A stretch of 64,000 bases of DNA from Woeseiaceae bacterium (GTDB taxonomy: Bacteria > Pseudomonadota > Gammaproteobacteria > Steroidobacterales > Woeseiaceae), in the NCBI GenBank assembly GCA_024640315.1, contig JAHEFF010000005.1, forward strand, positions 1 through 64,000, written 5' to 3'. The stretch's first letter is position 1. Every line of letters starts with the position of its first letter. Positions 1 to 7,824 of the stretch are shown piece after piece. The notes beneath the pieces were generated by a model. It did not search any database, was not told the DNA's origin, and was given only the letters and a program-made list of their open reading frames with translations. The position numbers were made by a program, and so were the translations under genes.

Positions 1-133
1 CCCCTGCGGGCGCCTGCGGCGTCCAAATCGCATGCGATTTGTCGAACTGGAGTCCTCAGCTTCATCCAGACACCCAAAATGAAAAAGGGCCCCCGATGGG
101 GACCCTTTGTCATTTGGCGCGCCCGGAGAGATT
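1..133 (-). repeat. truncated copy of 164-bp tRNA-Arg tail repeat
   Basis: This is an incomplete copy of the repeat unit at 134-297, cut by the window edge. Read on the minus strand it holds a 19-nt copy of the 3' end of tRNA-Arg including CCA (115-133), a terminator-like hairpin (82-109), a spacer, and the structured hairpin module at 1-45. The tail and terminator are nearly identical to the downstream unit. The module stem differs but still pairs (CAAATCGC with GCGATTTG). It cannot make a tRNA, having no 5' half. More units may lie beyond position 1. Confidence 0.85.
82..109 (-). terminator. terminator hairpin in outer tRNA-Arg repeat copy
   Basis: Minus-strand stem of GGG and CCCC blocks around a 3-nt loop, ending CCCTTTTTC. 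It duplicates the hairpin at 246-273 that follows the real tRNA-Arg gene. Confidence 0.6.
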
Positions 134-297
134 GATCAAAACAGCGCCGCCGCTGTTTTGACCCTGCGGGCGCCTGCGGCGTCCAAAACGCTACCGCGTT
201 TTGTCGAACTGGAGTTCTCATCTTCATCCGGACACACAACAAATGAAAAAGGGCCCCCGATGGGGACCCTTTGTCATTTGGCGCGCCCGGAGAGATT
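134..297 (-). repeat. 164-bp tandem repeat unit with tRNA-Arg 3' tail
   Basis: The unit begins just downstream of one 19-nt tRNA tail (115-133) and ends with the corresponding 19 nt of the real tRNA-Arg gene (279-297), giving a 164-bp period. It carries, in plus order, a palindrome (about 136-162), a GC-rich hairpin pair (161-182), a third stem CAAAACGC/GCGTTTTG (184-203), a GTCGAACTGGAG half-site, a spacer and the tRNA terminator. The E. coli tyrT locus is a known precedent: its distal repeats of about 178 bp each carry the last 19 nt of tRNA-Tyr. The structured module itself I do not recognise. Confidence 0.85.
246..273 (-). terminator. intrinsic terminator after tRNA-Arg
   Basis: Just downstream of the tRNA-Arg CCA on the minus strand, GGG and CCCC pair with GGGG and CCC around a short loop and are followed by TTTTTC. 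It is the probable end of the tRNA-Ser/tRNA-Arg transcript. Confidence 0.7.
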
Positions 298-355
298 CGA
301 ACTCCCGACCGCCTGGTTCGTAGCCAGGTACTCTATCCAGCTGAGCTACGGGCGC
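279..355 (-). tRNA. tRNA-Arg (anticodon ACG)
   Basis: The minus strand folds into a 77-nt cloverleaf with the CCA end encoded. The 5' strand GCGCCCG pairs with CGGGCGC, the D-arm contains AGCTCAGCTGG, the anticodon loop is CTACGAA (anticodon ACG), and the T-loop is TTCGAAT. ACG is normally edited to ICG by TadA to read CGU/CGC/CGA. tRNA-Ser(GCT) lies upstream and csrA-alaS beyond it, matching the enterobacterial alaS-csrA-serV-argV neighbourhood. A 19-nt copy of its 3' end lies downstream at 115-133. Confidence 0.97.
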
Positions 356-370
356 ATTGTTTTGTGTCTT

Positions 371-393
371 GCGATCGAAATCGCTTTTTTTTT
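371..393 (+). terminator. possible plus-strand stem-loop with T-tract
   Basis: GCGAT pairs with ATCGC around a 4-nt loop and nine T residues follow on the plus strand. No plus-strand gene is visible upstream, so it may serve no termination role; on the minus strand it sits between the tRNA-Ser tail copy and tRNA-Arg. Confidence 0.3.
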
Positions 394-394
394 G

Positions 395-486
395 TGGCGG
401 AGAGGGAGGGATTGATTCACCACCTGCGGTGGCTCACCCTCCGGGCGCACTTCGTGCGTCCATTCCGGCTCCGCCGGTCTGTCGAA
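395..486 (-). repeat. tRNA-Ser 3' tail copy plus structured module
   Basis: Positions 395-413 repeat exactly the last 19 nt of tRNA-Ser (T-loop to CCA). They adjoin a module at 414-483 with the same architecture as those in the tRNA-Arg repeats: a palindrome (ACCACC with GGTGGT), a CCC/GGG hairpin, GCGCAC/GTGCGC, TCCATTCCGG against CCGGTCTGTCGA, then a T-arm-like GTCGAACCCC. On the minus strand this reads half-site GGGGTTCGA, module, then half-site AATCCCTCC. The module therefore sits at the T-loop break point of a partial tRNA copy. Confidence 0.8.
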
Positions 487-526
487 CCCCATTGTCTAAT
501 TCGAGGATTCGAATTCTAACTTTCTT

Positions 527-567
527 CTACTACTTTTGGGCCCTCTTTGAGGACCCAAAAGTAGTAG
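527..567 (-). terminator. long hairpin directly after tRNA-Ser
   Basis: CTACTACTTTTGGG and CCTC pair with GAGG and CCCAAAAGTAGTAG around a 3-nt loop, about 18 pairs with one mismatch, starting at the base after the tRNA-Ser CCA. No T-tract follows on the minus strand (AAGAAAG). It could be a 3'-processing signal, a leaky terminator or a mobile hairpin. tRNA-Arg lies about 170 bp downstream and could share the transcript. Confidence 0.6.
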
Positions 568-658
568 TGGCGGAGAGGGAGGGATTCGAACCCTCGAAGG
601 GGTATTAGCCCTTACTCCCTTAGCAGGGGAGCGCTTTCGACCACTCAGCCACCTCTCC
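568..658 (-). tRNA. tRNA-Ser (anticodon GCT)
   Basis: A 91-nt class II tRNA on the minus strand. The acceptor GGAGAGG pairs with CCTCTCC, the D-arm contains GGCTGAGTGGTCGA, the anticodon stem CTCCC/GGGAG encloses CTGCTAA (anticodon GCT, reading AGC/AGU), a long variable arm follows, the T-loop is TTCGAAT, and CCA is encoded. It lies between csrA and tRNA-Arg, the conserved position of E. coli serV. Copies of both ends occur nearby: the 3' 19 nt at 395-413 and the 5' about 23 nt at 793-815. Confidence 0.97.
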
Positions 659-747
659 GATTTTCTCAATTTGTTGGCAAAATGGCTTCGTTGAAGATCC
701 TGCCACCAGCGCTCCTTCGCGCTTTGACTCGGCGCGTCCTGCGCCTC

Positions 748-840
748 GCCCTGCGGGCGGCTTCGCCGTCCAAATTCGCTCCCGGCGAATTTGTCGACCA
801 CTCAGCCACCTCTCCGTTTACTCAAATTGTTGTCAAAAAC
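748..840 (-). repeat. structured module plus copy of tRNA-Ser 5' end and leader
   Basis: On the minus strand, 840-793 repeats, with a few changes, the sequence upstream of tRNA-Ser (TTTTGCCAACAAATTGAG becomes TTTGACAACAATTTGAG) and the first 23 nt of the gene up to GGTCGA in the D-loop. At that point it joins the structured module: CAAATTCGC/GCGAATTTG stem, then GGACGGCGAAGCCGCC and CCGCAGGG. The module again starts at a TCGA motif, here in the D-loop instead of the T-loop. No complete tRNA can be formed. Confidence 0.75.
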
Positions 841-912
841 CCACCATCGTCCCCGACGGCGGACGTGCATAGTACTGATGGGATTGGGCGAGGTAAAGCA
901 GGAAATTGACCT

Positions 913-1119
913 TTATTCCGCTTTAGATTCGGGCTCCCCGGCCCCTTCGGTATTCTTCTCGCTCTGAATCCGTTCGTATATTTCTTCGCGGTGCACAGCC
1001 ACGTCCTTCGGCGCATTAATTCCGATGCGGACCTGGTTTCCCTTCACCCCTAAGACCGTGATTGTGACATCGCTCCCAATCATGACGGTCTCACCGGCGC
1101 GTCGCGTAAGTATCAGCAT
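913..1119 (-). CDS. csrA: carbon storage regulator CsrA
   Basis: A 68-residue RNA-binding translational regulator that binds GGA motifs in mRNA leaders and controls carbon flow, motility and biofilm genes. It begins [10 protein letters not shown] with conserved Leu4 and has Arg44 (VHREEI), the RNA-contact residues of the CsrA dimer. Length is near the usual 60-70. It follows alaS on the same strand and precedes tRNA-Ser, the standard gammaproteobacterial order. Its ribosome-binding region contains two GGA triplets (AGGAGTAGGA) just before ATG, as expected if CsrA represses its own translation; that is inferred. Confidence 0.97.
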   Translation of the reverse strand: MLILTRRAGETVMIGSDVTITVLGVKGNQVRIGINAPKDVAVHREEIYERIQSEKNTEGAGEPESKAE

Positions 1120-1188
1120 GACTTCCTACTCCTGCCGTATGCGGGCATCTAGCCCTTGCTACGCTGCTTATTGTTGTAAACGCTTGTT

Positions 1189-1218
1189 ATTGTAGACGAA
1201 ATTGCCTGCGGCTGTCCC
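1189..1218 (-). promoter_or_regulatory. candidate sigma-70 promoter for csrA
   Basis: On the minus strand GGGACA and TACAAT are separated by 18 bp, in the 146-bp gap between alaS and csrA. The -10 matches 5 of 6 and the -35 matches 4 of 6. Confidence 0.4.
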
Positions 1219-1265
1219 CTGCCTTTGCACATTCGTCGGTAAACTCTTGAAATCTCACCAGGAAG

Positions 1266-3875
1266 TCAGCCTATTTGCTCCGAAACCCAGTCGCGAACAG
1301 AGCCCAGAGCGGCATCCAGGCCGTCGGGATTGCTGCCGCCAGCCTGTGCAAAGTCGGGTCGACCGCCCCCTTTGCCGCCGACCTGTTCGGCAACGAAATT
1401 GATGAGGTCACCCGCACGGATCTTGTCAATATTGTTCTTGGTGACACCCGCCGCAAGCCTCACTTTGCCATTGTCTACTGACCCCATAACGACCACGGCA
1501 TTCTGAAGCTTGTCTTTGACGCGGTCTATTGCGTCGCGCATCGCCTTGGCGTCGACACCGTCCACGCGCGACGCCACCACCTTGATCCCCGCGACTACCT
1601 GAATGTTGTCTTCCTGGTCGGTCGCCTCTCCAGTGATCAGCGCATGCTTTGCCGTCGCCAGTTTCTTTTCGAGTTCCCTGTTGTTCAAAAGAAGCTGCTC
1701 GATCTTGGCCGCTGCCTGTGCAGGCTGACTTTTCAGCATGTCGGCGATTTCGTAGAGCATTCGCTGGTTCGCTTCTATCCAATCCATTGCACCCTGGCCA
1801 GTCACAGCCTCGATGCGGCGCACACCAGCCGCCACGCCGCCTTCCGACGTAATCTTGAATACGCCGATGTCGCCTGTGCTGTTGACGTGTGTGCCGCCGC
1901 AGAGTTCAACGGAAAACCCGTCGCCCAAACGGAGAACACGAACCTCGTCATCGTACTTCTCACCGAACAGTGCCATTGCGCCGGATGCGACAGCATCGTC
2001 ATAACTCATAAGCCGGGTATCCGCCCGGACATTTTTTCGCACCTGCTCGTTGACCAGGTTTTCGATCTGCTCCAACTGCTCGGGCGTTACACCTTCATAG
2101 TGGGAAAAATCGAAGCGTAATTTGTCTGGCGCGACCAACGATCCCTTCTGTTGCACATGATCTCCCAGCACCTGCCTCAATGCCGCATGCATAAGGTGAG
2201 TCGCGGAATGATTTAGAACAATGGCTGCGCGCCGTTCGGCATCGACTTTCGCGTTGGCCTGGTCCGCAACATTCAGCGTGCCACTCTGCATCTTGCCGAA
2301 ATGGACGTTGGCCTTGCCCGATTTTCTTGTGTCACTGACCAGGAACGATCCATTTTTGGTTCCTATGACACCGGTGTCGCCGACCTGCCCGCCGCTTTCT
2401 GCATAAAAAGGCGTTGCATCGAGTATCAATGCAGCTTCATCTCCCTCGGATGCCGAATCAACCGATTCGCCGTTCCTGTAGATAGCCATGATTGTTCCGG
2501 AAGTCTCGACAACTTCGTAACCGGAGAATTTAGTTACCGAATCTGTTTTTATTCCGGACTGATCGCCGACACCGAACTTGCTGGCTGCACGTGCACGCTG
2601 CCGCTGCGACTCCATCTCTTTTTCGAATCCTGCCTGATCGACAGTCAGGTCACGTTCTCGTGCAATATCCGCCGTGAGGTCAACCGGGAAACCGTATGTA
2701 TCGTAAAGTTTGAAGACGACGTCACCCGGCAATTCCTTGCCCTTTAGTCCGGCAATAGCTTCGTCGAGGATCTCCATGCCCTGATCAAGGGTCTCGGCGA
2801 ATCGGCGTTCTTCTTTATCGAGCACTTTCTCAACATGCGCTTTGGCCTTCACCAGCTCCGGATAGGCATCGCCCATTTCAGCGCAGAGCGGATCCACCAG
2901 CTTACTGAAGAACGCCTCATCGACGCCGAGTTTCTTACCGTGTCGGATTGCACGACGAATGATTCGGCGAAGCACGTAGCCCCTGCCCTCGTTGCCTGGC
3001 AATACGCCATCAACAATCAGGAACGCGCACGCCCGAATATGATCGGCGATTACATTCAATGAGCTTGAGCCGTTGTTCTCAACGCCGAGGATCTTTGCGG
3101 TGGCATCGATAATATTGGCGAAAAGATCTATGTCGTAATTCGTGTGCACGCCCTGCATAACCGCGGCAGCACGTTCGAGGCCCATGCCCGTATCCACGGA
3201 CGGCTTCGGCAAAGGCACCATTTCTCCGCTGGCAGAACGGTCGAATTGCATGAAGACGAGATTCCAGATCTCGACATAGCGATCACCATCTTCATCCGGC
3301 GAACCGGGCGGCCCGCCGGGAACATCCGGGCCATGATCAAAAAATATCTCACTACAGGGCCCACAAGGTCCCGTGTCGCCCATGGCCCAGAAATTGTCCT
3401 TGGCGCCCATGCGAGTGAAACGTTTCGGATCAACTTTCATCGTCTTAAGCCAGATGTCCGCCGCTTCGTCGTCATCTTCGAAGACGGTGACCCAGAGTCG
3501 TTCGGCCGGGAGGCCCAACGTTTCAGTCAGGAACTCCCAGGCGTACTTGATGGCATCTTCTTTGAAATAGTCGCCGAAACTGAAATTGCCAAGCATTTCA
3601 AAGAAGGTGTGATGTCGGGCTGTGTAGCCAACATTCTCGAGGTCGTTGTGTTTACCGCCGGCACGAACGCATCGTTGCGAGGTTACCGCTCGGTTGTACT
3701 TACGCTTGTCTTCACCCAGGAAAACGTCCTTGAACTGGACCATGCCTGCATTGGTAAACAGCAAAGTGGGATCGTTGCCCGGAACGAGCGGCGAGCTCGC
3801 GACAATCTCATGGCCATGCCCATGGAAGAATTCCAGGAATGCCTGGCGCAACTCGTTGCTGGTCATGCGTTTCAT
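1266..3875 (-). CDS. alaS: alanyl-tRNA synthetase
   Basis: Charges tRNA-Ala with alanine and hydrolyses mischarged Ser/Gly-tRNA-Ala. At 869 residues it has the full family length (E. coli 876). The N-terminal class II catalytic core (from [10 protein letters not shown], with [13 protein letters not shown]) is followed by the editing domain with its zinc ligands NHSATHLMH (about residue 560) and CGGTH (about 660), then the C-terminal oligomerisation/C-Ala region. recX and recA lie upstream and csrA downstream, all on the minus strand. The start could be the first Met or Met4. No lesions seen. Confidence 0.98.
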   Translation of the reverse strand: MKRMTSNELRQAFLEFFHGHGHEIVASSPLVPGNDPTLLFTNAGMVQFKDVFLGEDKRKYNRAVTSQRCVRAGGKHNDLENVGYTARHHTFFEMLGNFSFGDYFKEDAIKYAWEFLTETLGLPAERLWVTVFEDDDEAADIWLKTMKVDPKRFTRMGAKDNFWAMGDTGPCGPCSEIFFDHGPDVPGGPPGSPDEDGDRYVEIWNLVFMQFDRSASGEMVPLPKPSVDTGMGLERAAAVMQGVHTNYDIDLFANIIDATAKILGVENNGSSSLNVIADHIRACAFLIVDGVLPGNEGRGYVLRRIIRRAIRHGKKLGVDEAFFSKLVDPLCAEMGDAYPELVKAKAHVEKVLDKEERRFAETLDQGMEILDEAIAGLKGKELPGDVVFKLYDTYGFPVDLTADIARERDLTVDQAGFEKEMESQRQRARAASKFGVGDQSGIKTDSVTKFSGYEVVETSGTIMAIYRNGESVDSASEGDEAALILDATPFYAESGGQVGDTGVIGTKNGSFLVSDTRKSGKANVHFGKMQSGTLNVADQANAKVDAERRAAIVLNHSATHLMHAALRQVLGDHVQQKGSLVAPDKLRFDFSHYEGVTPEQLEQIENLVNEQVRKNVRADTRLMSYDDAVASGAMALFGEKYDDEVRVLRLGDGFSVELCGGTHVNSTGDIGVFKITSEGGVAAGVRRIEAVTGQGAMDWIEANQRMLYEIADMLKSQPAQAAAKIEQLLLNNRELEKKLATAKHALITGEATDQEDNIQVVAGIKVVASRVDGVDAKAMRDAIDRVKDKLQNAVVVMGSVDNGKVRLAAGVTKNNIDKIRAGDLINFVAEQVGGKGGGRPDFAQAGGSNPDGLDAALGSVRDWVSEQIG

Positions 3876-3933
3876 TCAGGGTTTGTGGGGTCTGCCGGCG
3901 TATTTGCAATTGCGCGTAGTGTAGCGATAACTG

Positions 3934-4473
3934 CTAGTCATCACCATGCGCCTGGACTGCAACCTGGATTTGCTCAGAATCGAATCCACGGTATTGCAGG
4001 AACCGCATCTGGCGCGCCTTCTCCGAGAAATCTCCCGGCAGGCCCGCGCCAAACTTTCGTACCCGCACGTCTCTTGCCAGTTCGAACCAGTCCTGATCCA
4101 CTTCCTTCAGCGCACTTTCGGCAATTGATGCACGCAGGCCGCGTTCCTTGAGCTCCTGGCGGATGCGCACCGGCCCTTTGCCCTGATTGATACGCGACTG
4201 CACAAAACTGCCGGCGAAACGCTCGTCGCTCTGTAATCCATCATCCGTCAGCCGGTCGACTTCCACGGCCGCGATGTCGTGGTTATAGCCCGCGTTGGTC
4301 AGCTTATTAACCAACTCGTCCCGACCGTACTCGCGGCGTGCGAGGTAGTCCATGGCCTTTTTTCGGGCCTCTTTAGGATCTGAAAAACGATCGACCTCTT
4401 CCGCATGGAAGAGGTCGGCGTTCAGTTCATTGATGGACTTGGCTTCACTCATGGAATGAGCATCAGTCTGCAA
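3934..4473 (-). CDS. recX: RecA regulator RecX
   Basis: A 179-residue helical protein that binds RecA filaments and limits RecA activity. It shows the RecX three-helix repeats: AMDYLARREYGRDELVNKL, then DRLTDDGLQSDERFAGSFVQ with RINQGKGPVRIRQEL, then a degenerate C-terminal repeat. The N-terminal 35 residues are acidic and poorly conserved, so the start is uncertain; Met8 is an alternative. It begins 11 bp after the recA stop, the usual recA-recX arrangement that may allow some read-through from recA. Confidence 0.95.
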   Translation of the reverse strand: MQTDAHSMSEAKSINELNADLFHAEEVDRFSDPKEARKKAMDYLARREYGRDELVNKLTNAGYNHDIAAVEVDRLTDDGLQSDERFAGSFVQSRINQGKGPVRIRQELKERGLRASIAESALKEVDQDWFELARDVRVRKFGAGLPGDFSEKARQMRFLQYRGFDSEQIQVAVQAHGDD

Positions 4474-4484
4474 GGCGATGCCTG

Positions 4485-5540
4485 TTAAGCGACAGCCTCA
4501 TCCGTATCGGCAGCCTCAGCTCCCGCATCCTGATCTGCTGCTACCTGTGTCGGCGGCATCAGTGTCGCGCGAATTCGGGCTTCGATATCGGCCGCGATCT
4601 CGGGGTTACTCTTCAGGTACAGGCGGACATTTTCCTTACCCTGACCGATGCGATCATCACCATAGCTGTACCACGAGCCTGCCTTGTCGATAATGCCCTG
4701 TTCGACACCGTGGTCGATGATTTCGCCTTCGCGGGAAATTCCCTCGCCGTAGAGAATTTCGAACTCAGCCTGTTTAAACGGCGGAGACACCTTGTTCTTG
4801 ACGACCTTCACCCGGGTCTGGTTGCCGATCACTTCGTCGCCCTTCTTGATGGCGCCGATACGCCGAATGTCGAGACGAACCGATGAATAGAATTTGAGTG
4901 CATTACCACCGGTCGTCGTTTCCGGGCTGCCGAACATGACCCCGATCTTCATACGAATCTGGTTGATAAAGATCACCATCGTATTGGATCGCTTGATGTT
5001 GCCGGTCAGCTTCCTGAGCGCCTGTGACATCAAACGGGCCTGCAGGCCCATGTGCGAATCTCCCATTTCGCCCTCGATTTCCGCCTTGGGCGTCAGTGCC
5101 GCAACCGAGTCGATGACCACGACATCGATCGCGCCGGATCGAACCAGCATATCGGTGATTTCGAGCGCCTGCTCGCCGGTATCCGGCTGAGACACCAGGA
5201 GTTCGTCCACGTTAACGCCCAGTTTTTCGGCGTATGCAGGATCGAGCGCATGCTCGGCATCGACAAATGCCGCCGTGCCACCGAGTTTTTGCGCTTCTGC
5301 GACAACCTGCAGCGTTAAAGTCGTTTTGCCGGAAGATTCCGGACCGTAGATTTCGATGACGCGTCCCTTGGGAAGGCCACGGATGCCAAGCGCCGCATCC
5401 AGGCCGATGGATCCGGTAGAAATCGATTCCATGTCCTTGATAACGCCGCCATCGCCCAATCGCATGACAGATCCTTTGCCGAATTGTTTTTCTATTTGTC
5501 CCAGAGCGGCGGCGAGCGCCTTTTTGCGATTGTCATCCAT
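4485..5540 (-). CDS. recA: recombinase RecA
   Basis: Forms ATP-dependent filaments on single-stranded DNA for homologous recombination and LexA cleavage. It has 351 residues (E. coli 353), with Walker A GPESSGKT at 66-73, Walker [11 protein letters not shown] at about 140, the L1/L2 DNA-binding loops around 155-210 ([24 protein letters not shown]) and an acidic, Ala-rich C-terminal tail. thpR-pncC lie upstream and recX follows. I find no E. coli-type LexA box (CTGT-N8-ACAG) in the 117-bp upstream gap, which is unusual for a gammaproteobacterial recA. Confidence 0.99.
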   Translation of the reverse strand: MDDNRKKALAAALGQIEKQFGKGSVMRLGDGGVIKDMESISTGSIGLDAALGIRGLPKGRVIEIYGPESSGKTTLTLQVVAEAQKLGGTAAFVDAEHALDPAYAEKLGVNVDELLVSQPDTGEQALEITDMLVRSGAIDVVVIDSVAALTPKAEIEGEMGDSHMGLQARLMSQALRKLTGNIKRSNTMVIFINQIRMKIGVMFGSPETTTGGNALKFYSSVRLDIRRIGAIKKGDEVIGNQTRVKVVKNKVSPPFKQAEFEILYGEGISREGEIIDHGVEQGIIDKAGSWYSYGDDRIGQGKENVRLYLKSNPEIAADIEARIRATLMPPTQVAADQDAGAEAADTDEAVA

Positions 5541-5657
5541 TATTTTTAAACCATTCCGAAGGTGAAAAGTTAATGGGGGATTATTCCATAAATCCGCGCG
5601 GACGGTAGCCGCGAGGCCGACGAGAAACTCAGCAATATCTTAAGAATTGAGCCGAAG

Positions 5658-6167
5658 CTATTGTTTCAATGGGTGGTACTGAACTTCGCCGCGGAACGAG
5701 ACCGACTCCACCAGTTCAAATTCCGACCAGGTGAGCTCAACCGGCCGCGCCAGGCGCACTTCCTGAAAAGTCCGGACCTTTCTTGCCACGGTGATGTGCG
5801 GCCGGTAAACGCGGGGATCGGGGTCATAGCCGAACGGAATCAGCGCCTGCTGCAGCGACTGGACGAGGCGTTCCAGCTCCGGCGGAACTGTCCTGGTGTG
5901 CACGCAGGCAATTTTCGGCCGCTGCCAGAAAGTCAGGCTTTCGAAACGAACCCGTATCTGCCCCGGATCGATGAGCGCGACCGCTGACCTGAGCCCGGGA
6001 ATTCGCTCTTCCGGAAAATCACCGATATAAACCAGCGTTACGTGCCAGTTGCCGCGATCCACCGCAGTCCCCTCCACGGTGGACAAGGACGGGACAATCG
6101 CATCGCGCAGCTGTTCCCGCTGCCGGTGGGATGGCCATAAGGCAAAAAACAGTTTCTTGTCAGCCAC
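5658..6167 (-). CDS. thpR: RNA 2',3'-cyclic phosphodiesterase (2H family)
   Basis: A 169-residue 2H phosphoesterase of the LigT/ThpR family, which opens 2',3'-cyclic phosphates on RNA ends and can join 2'-5' linkages in vitro. Both signature HxTx motifs are present, HVTL at 42-45 and HITV at 124-127, at normal spacing. Its start overlaps the pncC stop by 8 bp, implying co-transcription from the glycosyltransferase through pncC. The physiological substrate is not known from sequence. Confidence 0.93.
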   Translation of the reverse strand: MADKKLFFALWPSHRQREQLRDAIVPSLSTVEGTAVDRGNWHVTLVYIGDFPEERIPGLRSAVALIDPGQIRVRFESLTFWQRPKIACVHTRTVPPELERLVQSLQQALIPFGYDPDPRVYRPHITVARKVRTFQEVRLARPVELTWSEFELVESVSFRGEVQYHPLKQ

Positions 6168-6669
6168 TCTCTCTCAGACGCTCCCTCAGGCCCTGTAGTG
6201 CCAATATTACCGCTTGTGCACGAATGGTTTCGCGATTCCCCTGAAGAAAATGCTTCTCGGCCTCGATGTCGGGACTCATATCGGTCGTTGTCGCCCAGGC
6301 AAACCATACAGTCCCGACCGGCTTGTCCGCGGTACCGCCATCCGGTCCGGCGACACCGCTGACCGCGACTGCAAAGCTGGCACCGCTCAGCTGCAGAACA
6401 CCACTCACCATTTCCAGAACCACAGCCTCGCTCACGGCACCATGCTCCTGAAGTGTTCGCGGGTCCACGCCCAGCAACGACACCTTGGCGCTGTTTGAAT
6501 AGCTGACGATGCCGTAGCCGAAGCACTGCGAGCTACCGGCAATATCCGTGAGCGACTTTGCGATCCAGCCACCGGTGCAGGACTCGGCCGTCGATACCAC
6601 CTGGTCAGCTGCGATCAGTTCCCGGACGAGCGCCTCAGCCAGGGTGGCAATGGATTCGGTATCACTCAC
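6160..6669 (-). CDS. pncC: nicotinamide-nucleotide amidohydrolase PncC (CinA C-terminal type)
   Basis: A stand-alone CinA C-terminal domain (169 residues) that deamidates nicotinamide mononucleotide to nicotinate mononucleotide in pyridine-nucleotide recycling. Recognisable features are TAESCTGGWIAKSLTDIAGSS near residue 26, GVDPRTLQEHGAVSEAV, and the AVSGVAGPDGGTADKPVGTVW block. The pncC-recA adjacency is widely conserved. It overlaps both neighbours by 8 bp. The long CinA form with an N-terminal MoCF domain is absent. Confidence 0.95.
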   Translation of the reverse strand: MSDTESIATLAEALVRELIAADQVVSTAESCTGGWIAKSLTDIAGSSQCFGYGIVSYSNSAKVSLLGVDPRTLQEHGAVSEAVVLEMVSGVLQLSGASFAVAVSGVAGPDGGTADKPVGTVWFAWATTTDMSPDIEAEKHFLQGNRETIRAQAVILALQGLRERLRESG

Positions 6670-7747
6670 TCAAGATCTCTTCGTAAAGGTCAACGTAGCT
6701 TTCTACCATTGAAGCGACCGGAAATTCATCCCGCATGCGCTTTCGCCCGGCCACTCCCAGGCCGACCCCGATATCGGGCTCCTCAACCAGCACCCCGATC
6801 GCCCGTTGCAAGTCACTCAAATCACCGGGCTCGACCAGTATGCCCGTCTGGCCGTGGACAACAGCTTCCGCCGAGCCCGCTATATTGAAAGCAATCACGG
6901 GCAAACCGGCTGCAGCAGCTTTCAGCATTGCCACGCCCAGCCCTTCCTTTTCCGCAGGGTGGACGAGCAGATCAAACGCCCCGAGGTACTCGTCCAGGTC
7001 ATCACGGAATCCGGCAAATTGCACGGCTCCCGACAGGCCCAGTTTGCTCGTCAGGGCGCGCAACTGCGACTCGGCATTGCCGGTGCCGAAGAAGACCACT
7101 TTGATACCAGGATTTTCTGCGAGCAATCCTGGCAGCACATCAAGGAGAAAACGATGCCCTTTTCTCTTGATGAGCTGAGCGACAACAGCGATGGCAAATG
7201 CATGCACACTGATGCCGAATTTCTCGTGCAGCACGCGCCGGTCGACGTCCACCGCGACAGCGTCGAGGTCAACCGCACTCCTTATGATTGAAAGCTTGCC
7301 GCTCCGGACTCTGCTCTTCTTCAGAACAGCTTCAATGTTCTCGGAAATCGCGACCACTTTCCTGAACGGCCGGTAACGAATCGCGGCGGCCGTTGGCGAC
7401 TCGGGACTATCGACACGGCGTGTGACAACGGCGTGCGTGCCAGCCAGCAACGCCGCCCAGCCGCCGGGAAAGTCGGCGCCTCTGCGGCTGTGGCAATGGA
7501 GAATATCCGGCCTTTCCCGTCGCAAGAGTGAATAGAGGCGCCACGCAAATCGGAAATCATGTTCCCCCGCACAGGGGATATTGGTGACGGACAATCCCGA
7601 CGCCCTTGCCGCCGTATCGATCGCCGAGCCCGGAGGGCACACGAGCATCGACTCCACACCCTTTTCTGTCAGGCCTTTTATCAGCCAGATCACCTGCTGT
7701 GCACCGCCAAAAAAATGGCGGCCGGTTTCGACGTGCACGATTTTCAT
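6662..7747 (-). CDS. GT-B glycosyltransferase, family 4 type
   Basis: A probable retaining GT-B glycosyltransferase acting on an envelope or exopolysaccharide substrate that cannot be named. The start chosen at MKIVHVETG gives 361 residues; an earlier Met adds 15 unlikely residues. The N-terminal half has the acceptor-side Rossmann fold (GGAQQVIWLIKGL), and the C-terminal half has the nucleotide-sugar region (GTGNAESQLRALTSKLGL, HPAEKEGLGVAMLKAAAAG). Where GT4 enzymes usually show E-x7-E, this one reads E-x7-K. It is the first gene before pncC-thpR, with 8-bp overlap, and is divergent from mutS. Confidence 0.85.
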   Translation of the reverse strand: MKIVHVETGRHFFGGAQQVIWLIKGLTEKGVESMLVCPPGSAIDTAARASGLSVTNIPCAGEHDFRFAWRLYSLLRRERPDILHCHSRRGADFPGGWAALLAGTHAVVTRRVDSPESPTAAAIRYRPFRKVVAISENIEAVLKKSRVRSGKLSIIRSAVDLDAVAVDVDRRVLHEKFGISVHAFAIAVVAQLIKRKGHRFLLDVLPGLLAENPGIKVVFFGTGNAESQLRALTSKLGLSGAVQFAGFRDDLDEYLGAFDLLVHPAEKEGLGVAMLKAAAAGLPVIAFNIAGSAEAVVHGQTGILVEPGDLSDLQRAIGVLVEEPDIGVGLGVAGRKRMRDEFPVASMVESYVDLYEEILSE

Positions 7748-7824
7748 TCGAGTGTACCGGGCATCGACTTCGTCATCGACAGAGGCTAGCATGACCCGTC
7801 CATGTCGCCGACAACAATAATACG

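Noticed and set aside
1-297. Tandem repeats considered as a CRISPR array
   Set aside because: Repeats are 164 bp, contain a tRNA tail and terminator, have no uniform spacers, and there are no cas genes.
107-608. Small plus-strand reading frames across the tRNA region (with peptides such as RTPDRLVRSQVLYPAELRA)
   Set aside because: They are antisense translations of tRNA-Arg, tRNA-Ser and their repeats, a well-known annotation artefact.
496-801. 101-codon minus-strand frame through tRNA-Ser
   Set aside because: It runs through the whole tRNA and the duplicated end; codon use and composition are not protein-like.
3144-4151. 335-codon plus-strand frame opposite alaS and recX
   Set aside because: Antisense to two strongly conserved genes; no recognisable domain.
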